Shown one piece after another: positions 34,743 through 46,085 of a DNA stretch of 64,000 nt. The stretch spans positions 620,001 to 684,000 of the forward strand of contig OZ025819.1 in the NCBI GenBank assembly GCA_964019425.1. Direction: 5' to 3'. Below the pieces are notes generated by a model, which did no database searches, was not told where the DNA came from, and saw nothing but the letters and a program-made list of their open reading frames with translations. Positions within the stretch are counted from its first letter, which is position 1, and each line of letters opens with the position of its first letter. The translations under genes and the position numbers were made by a program. The stretch comes from Flectonema sp. DT1601 (lineage: Eukaryota > Euglenozoa > Diplonemea > Diplonemida > Diplonemidae).

Positions 34743-36578
34743 CTACTTCATTCCCAAGAGACCCTTCCAGTAATCAGTTGCGAAGACCTGGTCAGGGTCG
34801 TACTTCTTCCTCAACTTCATGAAGTTTTTGTATTTTGGGTATCTCTCTTTGAGAAACTTCACCTGCTGTTTGCGGGTATGCTTCTTGTCCTGGTCGTCGT
34901 CATCTCCGTCCTTGTCATCGTTGTCGTCGTCGTCGTCGTCGTCGTCATCTCCGTCGTCAGTGGTGACGCTTCCCGGAGCCGGATGCCACTTTCCCCAATG
35001 CATGCGAGCTGAAGGAATCTTCAACAGCAAGTCCCAGTAAACCTGAAAGAAGTCCTCAGCAGAAGCGTAGAATTGATATTCCCAAAAGAATGGTTCAAAT
35101 CGAATCATATCATGGTCGTGTGCCATAGACATCCAAAATGGAGATGCCTTCGCAGGGTAGTACTCGTGGAAAAACGGCTCTCCTAAGTTCGGGAAGTTCT
35201 TTTCAGCAAAGTGTGCAGCCATTGTGTCGTACACCAGTTCGAGGTCTTCGTATGCAACCCAGAATTCCGAAAACTGCACTCTGAGAAGGTGCGATGCCGG
35301 GTTCAGCCTTACTAACTCCGGGTCCTTTGGGTCGTCGATCGGAAGGGAGACGTGCCAGGTCTCGTTGAACGCGTGGCTCGACAGAGGGACCGCAAAGTTG
35401 ATCAACGTCGAACCGGCGAAACTCATCTCCAACTTCAGCGGAGAGGTGTCGGGAAGTGCTGCCTGCACGTTCAGGTACCACAGAATAGCAGCTCCGCCAA
35501 TCGAAAATGCCGAATCGAAATCCGACTTCTGCGGAGCGTACGTCACGTCCTCGATCGCAACACGCTTTCCGTAGGTCTGTGTCACGACGTTCACCCCCGG
35601 CTGCGCCCACACGAAAGCCCTGAAGTATTCGAAGTTCTCGCACGCGTTCCTCAGTGCTGTTGACGAGCTCAAGTGGCTGTCTGCAAATGGAATAGTCTCC
35701 TCAACTCCCTGAACGTAGAACCTTGCAGGCAGTCTGAACGTAACACGCGTCAGAACTCCAAACATCCCCATCGAAGTTCCCACAGCGTTGAACAGGTCCG
35801 TCCCCGACACAGCAGTTCGGAGCTTACCCTTTCCATCCATGAACTCGATCTTGTCGATGATGTCCGCAGAGGTGTGCTGCAGGGTGCCTCCAGAAGTGCT
35901 AGTGCTAAGGTACCCTCCGACCGTCTGCTCAGACACTCCGCCCGTCATCGGGAACGCGTAGCCGAGGGCATCTATGGTTCGGAATAAAGAATTCTCAGGT
36001 GTTGACATCAAATCAAACCCATCAATCCCGAGAGAGCAACCAGCTCCGACTTCCACAACCAGCTCATCAGGTTGCTGAGAAATAACATTAATACTCTTCA
36101 GGTCCCCCGTCAACTTGATTCTCGTCGTCGTCGTCGGGTCGTCGCCGAAGATCGCCGCCGGCTTCGAATGCTGCGAACCCGCAACTCGCAGCTTCTTCCC
36201 CTGACTCCTGGCGTCCAAGATCGCCTGTCGAAGCTCCGCATCCGTCGACACGTACGAAACTCCGTCGAACGTCGGGAAGTACGGATTGTCCTGCTGCAAT
36301 GCCACCTCTAACTTCACAGCCTCGTCGGCAATCAAAGCTTCGTAAGCATCCCTGTTGGCTTCTGAGATAATTCCGGCATCCAACATCGATAGAGCGGTCG
36401 ACGAAAACGTGTCCTTCACCAGCTCGGGGAAGGGACTCGGAATCGAACCCGCTCCCATAACCAGTTCCGCGGACAGAGTTGCCGAAAGAATAAATAGTGC
36501 TCCCCCCATCGGGTTAGGCATTATTTTTGTGAAGGAATCTGACGAGAAGGAATTACTAAATACGGTTACGTTAATCAT
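34743..36578 (-). CDS. FAD-dependent sugar-1,4-lactone oxidase (ALO/GULO type)
   Basis: A 611-aa single-exon flavoprotein related to D-arabinono-, L-gulono- and L-galactono-lactone oxidases, which make the last step of ascorbate or an analogue. The FAD-binding half has AGSQHSKPA at 132-140 (flavin loop) and GGYLSTSTSGGTLQHTSADI. The C-terminal half has HWGKWHP (527-533), typical of the ALO domain, and ends with DPDQVFATDYWKGLLG. A run of Asp residues (about 541-562) is inserted after HWGKWHP. A hydrophobic stretch at 24-42 could be a signal peptide or anchor; if so, Met20 may be the true start. Its codons are visibly richer in G and C at third positions than its neighbours, which may reflect high expression or transfer. 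Confidence 0.85.
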   Translation of the reverse strand: MINVTVFSNSFSSDSFTKIMPNPMGGALFILSATLSAELVMGAGSIPSPFPELVKDTFSSTALSMLDAGIISEANRDAYEALIADEAVKLEVALQQDNPYFPTFDGVSYVSTDAELRQAILDARSQGKKLRVAGSQHSKPAAIFGDDPTTTTRIKLTGDLKSINVISQQPDELVVEVGAGCSLGIDGFDLMSTPENSLFRTIDALGYAFPMTGGVSEQTVGGYLSTSTSGGTLQHTSADIIDKIEFMDGKGKLRTAVSGTDLFNAVGTSMGMFGVLTRVTFRLPARFYVQGVEETIPFADSHLSSSTALRNACENFEYFRAFVWAQPGVNVVTQTYGKRVAIEDVTYAPQKSDFDSAFSIGGAAILWYLNVQAALPDTSPLKLEMSFAGSTLINFAVPLSSHAFNETWHVSLPIDDPKDPELVRLNPASHLLRVQFSEFWVAYEDLELVYDTMAAHFAEKNFPNLGEPFFHEYYPAKASPFWMSMAHDHDMIRFEPFFWEYQFYASAEDFFQVYWDLLLKIPSARMHWGKWHPAPGSVTTDDGDDDDDDDDDNDDKDGDDDDQDKKHTRKQQVKFLKERYPKYKNFMKLRKKYDPDQVFATDYWKGLLGMK

Positions 36579-38304
36579 AAACTACTTCACTACCTCCGCT
36601 CTGCGCTCAGAGCTGCCTGTTGCTTGAAAAGCGACATTGTGGGCAGCAAAGAAATGAGGGGAAAAGGGGGAAAATTAAATATTTATCAAGTAATTTTAGA
36701 GAAAGGAAAGAGAGCGAGCGAATTGCCAAAAAAATGGTGGTGGTGGTGAGGAAGAAAACCCCATAGACAAACACCAGCGAGTCTCGGGTAATTACCAGTG
36801 AAATAATATAACAGGCACAAATTATATGCCAACTTTAGTTTGTGTTCAGTTTTTTTTTTTGATAAAATTCCATGACAGAGGGTTACCTGTTCAATTTTGT
36901 ATGTAAAATACGAATGTATCATAAACAACATAACGATAATTTAACATTAGTTCTAGATACAGTGACTCCACCAAAGGGGGGCGTATAAACTACAAAAAAA
37001 AAAAAAAAAAAAAAAAAAATGGTACCCTCGCATATATAGTATTTTTCCTCATTTTTTTTTTTCCCTTGCTTTTTTTTTTTTTTTTTATTTCTTTTCTGAG
37101 AAAAGAAGAAAAAAAAAGAAAAAAAAAAAGGGAATAAAAAAAATAGGGAAACAAGAAATAAATTTAAAAAAAAAAAAAAAGGAACACAAAAATGATATGC
37201 TACAATATTTTTTTTTTTTTTTTTTTTTTTATTAATTGACTTCGAAGTGAATGCAGAGCACCTTTACGTAAAAAGTGGGTGAAAAAAGGAACGGGAAGAG
37301 ACTGATATCATATTAAGTTAGAATAAGAAATCGATAGATACAGTAAACGAAAGGGCATCGGTTAACTGCACGGAGCAATAATAATGTGGCCAATTAATAC
37401 AACAAAAAAAAAAAAAAAAGCTGTAGCACATCGTCGATTAGGTAAGATGCTTGACTGCAAGCAAGGAAACAAAAAAAATGGAGGGGGAAAAAGGAAAGTC
37501 AGTCCTTCTTTGATTTGACGGGTAGAAAATTAAAAAAAAAAAAAAAAAAAAAAAAGAAACCACAAACCCGCAAGTGAGGGGTTGAGACAGTTATTTCTTT
37601 ATTTTATTTAATTTTTTTTTCTCTCCCGCGTGAAATTGAATAAATCATTTTTTTTTTTTTAACGACGAACACAAAAAGAACGAATAATAATCATTATTAT
37701 TATCTCCCACAAAAATAAAAAATGAGGGAGAATCGTATCATCGCTAAGTAAAAAACAACAAAAACAACAACACAACAAGAATTATACACGACTGCGCTAA
37801 ACCCGGAAAAGAGGAAAGCAGGCGAGAAACGTTATTTAGAACAGAGCGGGATGGAATACCCCCTGCGTCCAAGATCCTCCTGTCATTGAAAAGGATAGGG
37901 GAAGAAAAAAATAGCAATCGGGAAAATATCCGAGCTAACGATTCACAATAAGTTCATTCTTTTTTTAGGTATCGATAATTATACTTCTTTTTTTTTTTTT
38001 TTTTTTTGTAAATACTTCTACTAAAAAATATTAAAAAATTAGAGAGAAAACTGTTAAAATCCTCCACCTAGTTAGAGGACCTACTAACTCACATTTTTGA
38101 AAAATAATTTTATATAAGATGTCAAGGTTACTGAACAAACAGCTCCGTAGGGTGATTCCGATGGCCTAAATTCCCTTTATACTTGTAAAAGTTAACAGTT
38201 CTTGTTTGGAAAAAAAAGAAGAAATCCAAATTTTTATACATTTGACTCTTACAGTATTCTTTCTTTAATCTTTTTTTGCGTGTTTGTTCGTTTTGTTACT
38301 TCTT
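36579..38304. other. 3' flank of array gene 1; diverged copy of the array spacer
   Basis: No gene. Several blocks match the two array spacers in the same order but with more differences: near 36888-36930, 37420-37455, 37500-37530, and 37690-37965 (which includes TATACACGACTGCGCTAAA and AACAGAGCGGGAT). This makes it the older outer edge of the tandem array. Homopolymer runs are dense at 36990-37230. Confidence 0.65.
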
Positions 38305-41300
38305 TTAAATTCTAATCTCTTCCTGTTTACCATAGTTCTCTCCCATTGGAACGTCACCTTCGGGACCAACAGACGTAACGAAATCCTGAAACGAAACGTT
38401 GTCGCTTTTTTTCTTCATGAGGTACCCACCAACTGCACCACAGATAGCTAGTAATCCTGCAATGGCAACTATTAACCAAATCCACCACTTGCTGTCGCCG
38501 TCTTTCTTATCATCTTCTGAGGCTCCATTCTGACCCTTCTGTTTGTTGTTATTATTTTTAGTTTTAAATGATTTGAACTACTTACTCGCTCATCTCACAC
38601 TAAATAAAAACATACGTAATCACTACTTCCTGAACCATTACTGCTTGTGGATCCCTCGCTGGTACTTCCCTGACTGGATCCTTCGGAATCGGAGCTGAGT
38701 TTGCTGTCGCTATCGCTGGTGGTGCTGTCGCTGGTGCTGCCGCTCATGGCAGTTGAACTTCCTGAGTCTGAGTCCTGTTTTTATTAAATAACAACACAAC
38801 ACAACACAACACAACACAACACAACACAACACAACACAACACAACACAACACAACACAACACAACACAACACAACACAACACAACACAACACAACACAAC
38901 ACAACACAACACAACACAACACAACACAACACAACACAACACAACACAACACAACACAACACAACACAACACAACACAACACAACACAACACAACACAAC
39001 ACAACACAACACAAAACAACGCGAGAGAAATCACAATCAGGAAAGCAACATACCGAAGTTGAACAATTAGCAACACCACCAACCATCTCACCATCCAACA
39101 TCATTCCGTTAACTTCCTTACACTTACAGACAAAGTCATACAATGAACCTGGTGCAGTGTCTGGATCAGTACAAGTCTGAGTATCAATAGGACATGGAGG
39201 TACTCCCATTGGTGGATTGCATTCATCAAACTGACAGCTCATCACTGGACCTCCGACATTCTCAACGTGATCAGCTTCACAAGTACAAACAAAGTCGTTA
39301 TTAACATTGACGTCTGGGTCGCTGCAAATCTGATGAGCTCCACATGGGTCTGAAACACACTCACCAGTCTTATCGCAATCAGCTGCTCCACCGATTTTGA
39401 ATACTCCGTTTGCACAGGTGCACTTGAAGTCATCAAGACTGTTAGCCTGCGGGTTCATATCTGTACAGGTCTCAATAACATTCGGGTGACCACTCCATGC
39501 ACATGGATTCTTAGAGCTACCCTGTTTGCACTCATCACATTCAGACACTGGTCCCCCAACGTTGTGAGCCAATCCGAATGGACAACTGCAGTCGAAGTTC
39601 TTCAGATTGTTTCTATCAAAGTCATTACAGACCTGACCTTCACTACATGGATTAGAAAGACATTCATCAACTCCACAATTAGCTTTAGCACCAGTAGCAG
39701 TTGGTCCATTGTTTGCACAAGAACAGATATAATCATGAAGTACTGTAAGAGATTGATCAGGGTCAACACATTCTTGATCATCACCACATGGTTTGGTATC
39801 ACATTCGTTCTTCGAACAGGTGGCTGGACCATCAACCTTCTTTCTCGATGAATCAGTCTTGCATGAACAAACAAAGTCATGGTGCACATCGGCATTAGTG
39901 TTTGGGTCCACACACATCTGATCATCACCACAAGGCTTTGCATCACACTCATCATCGATACAAGCTTTGACTGCTGCTCCAGTAGACTTCACTCCATTAG
40001 GACAGGTGCAGGTGAAGTCTCCAATCGATGTAAGACTTTTCATAGGATCTTCACAAACCTGTTTCTGTGTAGCATCACAAGGGTTGGCATCGCACTCATC
40101 CTTTGAACAAGTTACCCGCCCATCAACTTTTGTCTTTAAAGGATCAGACTTGCAGGTACAAGAATAGTCGTGAAGAACGTTAGCAGCAGTGTTTGGATCG
40201 GTACAGGTCTGATCGTCGGTTACACAAGGATTGGCAGCACACTCATCGACAACACATTTCGTAACGGCTCCACCAGTTGCCACAACCTTGTTTGGACAGG
40301 TGCAGGTGTAGTCACCGATCGAAGACAACGTTGGACTTGGATCATTGCAAACCTGGTTCTGTGCAGCATCACAAGGGTTGGAAGCACACTCATCTTTTGA
40401 ACAAGTTGCTGCACCATCAACCTTCTTGACCGAGGTGTCAGACTTACAGGTGCAAGTGAAGTCGTGAAGGACGTTTGATGCAGTGTTTGGATCATTACAA
40501 GTCTGATCGTTACCTGTTCCACAAGGATTGGCAGCACATTCATCGACAACACACTTCGTGACGGCTCCACCAGTCGCAACAACCTTGTTTGGACAGGTGC
40601 AAGTGAAGTCCTTAATCGAGGAACGAGTTGGGTTCGGATCATTGCAAACCTGCTTCTGTGCAGCATCACAAGGGTTGGCATCGCACTCGTTCTTTGAACA
40701 GGTGGCTGGTCCGTCAACCTTCACATTTGAGGTGTCAGCCTTGCAAGTACAGGTGAAATCGTGAACTTTGTTAGCAGCAGTGTTAGGATCATTACAAGTC
40801 TGATCGTTACCTGTTCCACAAGGATTGGCAGCACACTCATCGACAACACATTTCGTAACGGCTCCACCAGTTGCCACAACCTTGTTTGGACAGGTGCAAG
40901 TGAAGTCCTTAATCGAAGTTCGACTTGGGTTTGGATCATTGCAAACCTGGTTCTGTGTGGCATCACAAGGGTTGGCATCGCACTCGTTCTTTGAACAAGT
41001 TGCTGCACCATCAACCTTCATAATTGAAGTATCAGACTTACAGGTGCAGGTGAAGTCATGAACCTTGTTAGCAGCAGTGTTTGGATCATTACAAGTCTGA
41101 TCGTTACCTGTTCCACAAGGATTGGCAGCACATTCATCGACAACACATTTCGTAACGGCTCCACCAGTTGCCACAACCTTGTTTGGACAGGTGCAAGTGA
41201 AGTCCTTAACCGAGGAACGAGTTGGGTTCGGATCATTGCAAACTTGGTTCTGTGAGGCATCACAAGGGTTGGCATCGCACTCGTTCTTTGAACAAGTTGC

Positions 41301-44300
41301 TGCACCATCAACCTTCATAATTGAAGTGTCAGCCTTGCAAGTACAGGTGAAGTCGTGAAGGACGTTGGCAGCAGTGTCTGGATCATTACAGGTCTGATCG
41401 TTACCTGTTCCACAAGGTTTGGCAGCACATTCATCGACAACACATTTCGTAACGGCTCCACCAGTTGCCACAACCTTGTTTGGACAGGTGCAAGTGAAGT
41501 CCTTAATCGAGGAACGAGTTGGGTTTGGATCATTGCAAACCTGGTTCTGTGTAGCATCACAAGGGTTGGCATCACACTCGTTCTTTGAACAAGTTGCTGC
41601 CCCATCAACCTTCATAATTGAAGTGTCAGCCTTGCAAGTACAGGTGAAGTCGTGAAGGACGTTAGCAGCAGTGTTTGGATCATTACAAGTCTGATCGTTA
41701 CCTGTTCCACATGGATTGGCAGCACATTCATCGACAACACATTTCGTGACGGCTCCACCAGTTGCCACAACCTTGTTTGGACAGGTGCAGGTGAAGTCCT
41801 TAACCGAGGAACGAGTTGGGTTCGGATCATTGCAAACTTGGTTCTGTGTAGCATCACAAGGGTTGGCATCACACTCGTTCTTTGAACAAGTTGCTGCACC
41901 ATCAACCTTCATAATTGAAGTGTCAGCCTTGCAAGTACAGGTGTAGTCATGCTGGCTAGTGGATGCAGTGTTTGGATCGTTACAAGTCTGGTCCATGTTG
42001 GTACCACAAGGATTCATCAAGACAGAGCACTCATCGATTTCACAAGTAGCTGGAGCACCAGTAGCCTTAGCACCATTGGTACATGAGCAAACAAAGTCTA
42101 ATAAAGAAGCTGGAGTCATAACTGGATCATTACACATCTGACCTGGTCCACAAGGAGCACTGAGACACTCATCTTGAACACAAGTAGCCGCTGATCCTAT
42201 CATGTCTCCGGTCTTTGGAGCTCTGCATTTGCAAGTGAAGTCACCGCTCGACGCAACATCATCATTGGCATCGGTACAGTCTTGACCACTTCCACAAGGG
42301 GAGGCGTCACATTCATTCAACTTGCAAGCAGCTTTCTTACCAGTGGCACTTCCTGTTCCTGTTGTACAGGTACAAATAAAGTCACCACTACCCATGGCAG
42401 TAGTGTCTGGATCATTACAAGTCTGACCAGTACCACAAGGAGTGGTGGCACACTCATCCATCATTCCCATCGAACAGGTGGCTGGCTTTCCAGTCTCGAC
42501 AACATTCTGGTTTGGAGCAGGACAGGTACAAGTGAAGTCACCAGTTGAAGCAGCAGAAGTATTTGGGTCAGCACATGTTTGACTACCACAAGGTGATGTT
42601 GAACACTCATCGTTAACACAGCTAGCAACTGGTCCGTCAACCTTCTTTAAGTTCATATCGTTACTACAAATACATTCGAAGTCATGAAGGGAGTTGGCAG
42701 CTTTGTTTAAATCATTACAAGTCTGACCTGTTCCACAGTTAAATGTTCCGCACTCATCAGTCTCACACTTAGCTGGACCACCAGTTGCCACAACCATGTT
42801 TGCACAGGTGCAGGTGAAGTCGTTCAACGATGACAGGGAGGTGTCTGGATCAGCGCAGGTTTGCATTCCACAAGGGCTCGCGTCACACTCGTCCTTGGTA
42901 CAAGTAGCCGCACCATCAACCTTCATAAGTGAGGTGTCAGACTTACAGGTGCAGGTGAAGTCGTGGAGAACATTGGCAGCGGTGTTTGGATCATTACAGG
43001 TCTGATCGTTACCTGTTCCACAAGGATTGGCAGCACACTCGTCTTCGATACACTTTGTGACGGCTCCACCAGTTGCAACAACCTTGTTTGGGCAGGTGCA
43101 GGTATAGTCACCAATCGAGGATAAAGTTGGACTTGGATCATTGCAAACCTGGTTCTGGGACGCATCGCACGGGTTGGAAGCACACTCATCTTTTGAACAA
43201 GTTGCTGCCCCATCAACCTTCTTGACTGAGGTGTCAGACTTACAGGTGCAAGTGAAGTCGTGAAGGACGTTGGCAGCAGTGTTTGGATCATTACAGGTCT
43301 GATCGTTACCTGTTCCACAAGGATTGGCAGCACACTCGTCTTCGATACACTTTGTGACGGCCCCACCAGTTGCCACAACCTTGTTTGGACAGGTGCAGGT
43401 GTAGTCACCGATCGAGGACAACGTTGGACTTGGATCATTGCAAACCTGGTTCTGTGCAGCGTCACAAGGGTTGGAAGCACACTCATCCTTTGAACAAGTG
43501 GCTGGTCCGTCAACCTTCTTGACCGAGGTGTCAGACTTACAGGTGCAAGTGAAGTCGTGAAGGACGTTGGCAGCAGTGTCTGGATCGTTACAAGTCTGAT
43601 CGTTACCTGTTCCACAAGGATTGGCAGCACACTCGTCTTCGATACACTTTGTGACGGCTCCACCAGTTGCAACAACCTTGTTTGGACAGGTGCAAGTGTA
43701 GTCACCAATCGAGGATAAAGTTGGACTTGGATCATTGCAAACCTGGTTCTGTGCAGCGTCACAAGGGTTGGAAGCACACTCATCTTTTGAACAAGTGGCT
43801 GGTCCGTCAACCTTCTTGACTGAGGTGTCAGACTTACAAGTACAGGTGAAGTCGTGTAGGACGTTTGATGCAGTGTTTGGATCATTACAAGTCTGATCGT
43901 TACCTGTTCCACAAGGTTTGGCAGCACATTCATCAACAACACATTTCGTAACGGATCCACCAGTTGCCACAACCTTGTTTGGACAGGTGCAAGTGTAGTC
44001 ACCGATCGAAGACAACGTTGGACTTGGATCATTGCAAACCTGGTTCTGTGCAGCGTCACAAGGGTTGGAAGCACACTCATCTTTTGAACAAGTGGCTGGT
44101 CCGTCAACCTTCTTGACTGAGGTGTCAGACTTACAAGTACAGGTGAAGTCGTGAAGGACGTTTGAGGCAGTGTTTGGATCATTACAAGTCTGATCGTTAC
44201 CTGTTCCACAAGGTTTGGCAGCACACTCATCAACAACACATTTCGTAACGGCTCCACCAGTTGCCACAACCTTGTTCGGACAGGTGCAGGTGTAGTCACC

Positions 44301-46085
44301 GATCGAAGACAACGTTGGACTTGGATCATTGCAAACCTGGTTCTGTGCAGCGTCACAAGGGTTGGAAGCACACTCATCCTTTGAACAAGTGGCTGGTCCG
44401 TCAACCTTCTTGACTGAGGTGTCAGACTTACAAGTACAGGTGAAGTCGTGAAGGACGTTTGAGGCAGTATTCGGATCATTACAAGTCTGATCGTTACCTG
44501 TTCCACAAGGATTGGCAGCACACTCATCAACAACACATTTCGTAACGGCTCCACCAGTTGCAACAACCTTGTTCGGACAGGTGCAAGTGTAGTCACCGAT
44601 CGAAGACAACGTTGGACTTGGATCATTGCAAACCTGGTTCTGTGCAGCGTCACAAGGGTTGGAAGCACACTCATCTTTTGAACAAGTGGCTGGTCCGTCA
44701 ACCTTCTTGACTGAGGTGTCAGACTTACAGGTGCAAGTGAAGTCGTGAAGGACGTTTGAGGCAGTATTTGGATCATTACAAGTCTGATCGTTACCTGTTC
44801 CACAAGGTTTGGCAGCACACTCATCGACAACACATTTCGTAACGGCTCCACCAGTTGCCACAACCTTGTTTGGACAGGTGCAAGTGAAGTCCTTGACACT
44901 TCCTTGCGTTGGGTTTGGATCATTGCAAACCTGGTTCTGGGCCGCATCACAAGGGTTGGCATCACACTCATTCTTTGAACAGGTTGCTGGACCATCGATC
45001 TTAGTGATAGAAGTGTCTGACTTGCAAGTGCACACGAAATCATGAAGAGAGTTTGCAGCCTCACTTGGATCGTTACAGGTTTGATCGGAACCACACGGAG
45101 TGGAATCGCACTCTTTGGTTTCACAAGTTGCCTGTCCACCAGTTGCAACAATTGAAGAATATTTATCACAAGTACAAGTGTAGTCATTTGTCTTGCTGGT
45201 GTCTGGATCATTACAAGTCTGCTTAGCTCCACAGGGGTTACTGTCGCACTCATTGCTACCACTTGGTGTCATGGTGCATCCGCTTGGGGTTTCACCGTAC
45301 TTCCCGACATTTTTATCGTAGCCGCCACCTTTACCCATACTACCGAAGTTACCAGCACTCTCGTAGTTACAAATCAGGTACACGTTGAGGAACCCACCTC
45401 CTTCAACGTGACACAATCCACATCCTACTTTGGTAGTGTCTTTCCAAACAACTTGAGTCATGTGACCAGTTGTACCACTCTCAGAAGCAGTGTTGTAATC
45501 CCAACATCCTTCTTCACCACAATACCAATTGAAGACACCGTTAGCTGGGTCCCAATTATGTAAGTCAGCATTCCCTCCAACTGATGCTAAGTTTTCACCA
45601 AGTCTTCCCTTTGAGTACTGTGGAGGCTTGTTGTGATCAAGGCTCTGTCTGGAACAAGTTCTCTTAAATCCACTACTCCCTACAGAGTAAGCAGCGATAT
45701 CATTATCGTAAATGAGAGGACAGGCTCCATGTTTGGCACGATACTCATTGTGTTTGGCCACAACACTGTCGATCTGCCACTGCGCAAGAGAAGAGTAGCA
45801 GTCTGTTTTGGTCTTTCCAGTGCAGGAACCAGTCTTTGCAGCAGTCGGTGCCGGCACTGGAGCACCAGGAGGACAAGTGCAATCACATCTTCCGTTGTTG
45901 CAGTTGCTGTAGGTGACAATCTTCGCACATCCATAAGTCTTAGCCATGAGCTTACATGTGTAACCTCCATCACACATATCGCTACAAACTGGACCACTCC
46001 CAACACAAACCGCCTTAGACGAGTCACATTGAGCATTCGAGAGCAAGGCTGCCCCCATGAGGACAGAAAGTTTTAAAAGCTTCAT
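38305..46085 (-). CDS. giant CAP-EGF type I membrane protein, array copy 1 (42 EGF modules)
   Basis: Three exons (46085-39054, 38774-38616, 38538-38305), all phase 0, give about 2474 aa. Order: signal peptide MKLLKLSVLMGAALLSNA, a Cys-rich segment (20-72), and a CAP/SCP domain (about 104-250) with HNEYRAKHGA, GENLA, GHMTQVVWKD and YLICNYES, so all four CAP signatures are present, including His112, Glu164 and His208. From 279 to 2344 there are 42 six-Cys EGF-like modules of 49-50 residues. Exon 2 is a 53-residue Ser/Asp/Gly stalk. Exon 3 gives a charged linker, one helix (about 2415-2438, starting WWIWLIVAIAG) and a 36-residue cytoplasmic tail with PMGENYGK. Likely a cell-surface adhesion or recognition protein. 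The exon 2-3 model is read from splice sites (GTATGT...CAG) and from identical structure in three copies. Confidence 0.9.
38791..39013 (-). repeat. (GTGTT)n microsatellite inside intron 1 of copy 1
   Basis: About 44 units of GTGTT on the coding strand, inside the 279-nt intron 38775-39053. Read as protein it gives Val-Leu-Cys-Cys-Val repeats with no stop in any frame, a composition effect of the 5-bp unit rather than evidence of coding. Confidence 0.95.
39954..41732 (-). repeat. C-terminal EGF dimer block, copy 1 (6 dimers, 1779 bp)
   Basis: Twelve EGF modules alternate between a GTGNDQTCNDPN type and a DATQNQVCNDPN type, forming a 297-bp higher-order unit. The fifth dimer (about 40262-40560) has the sequence type of the other block (SPTLSSIGDYTC), a sign of exchange between blocks. 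Confidence 0.9.
42894..44825 (-). repeat. N-terminal EGF dimer block, copy 1 (13 modules, 1932 bp)
   Basis: Seven B-type (AANPCGTGNDQ) and six A-type (ASNPCDAAQNQ, SPTLSSIGDY) modules alternate. Neighbouring 297-bp units differ by only a few bases, so they were copied recently. Confidence 0.9.

Noticed and set aside
34819-35040. Ser-rich + strand frame opposite the lactone oxidase
   Set aside because: It is the antisense of the Asp-rich GAC repeat in the oxidase gene.
38710-39094. Val-Leu-Cys-Cys-Val repeat proteins at the pentanucleotide tracts (also 49970-50362 and 58186-58573)
   Set aside because: They arise from translating (GTGTT)n, which lacks stops in all frames. Splice sites on both sides and identical gene models in three copies show it is an intron.
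39954-44825. CRISPR-like regular spacing
   Set aside because: The repeats are coding EGF dimers with no unique spacers, in a eukaryotic gene.
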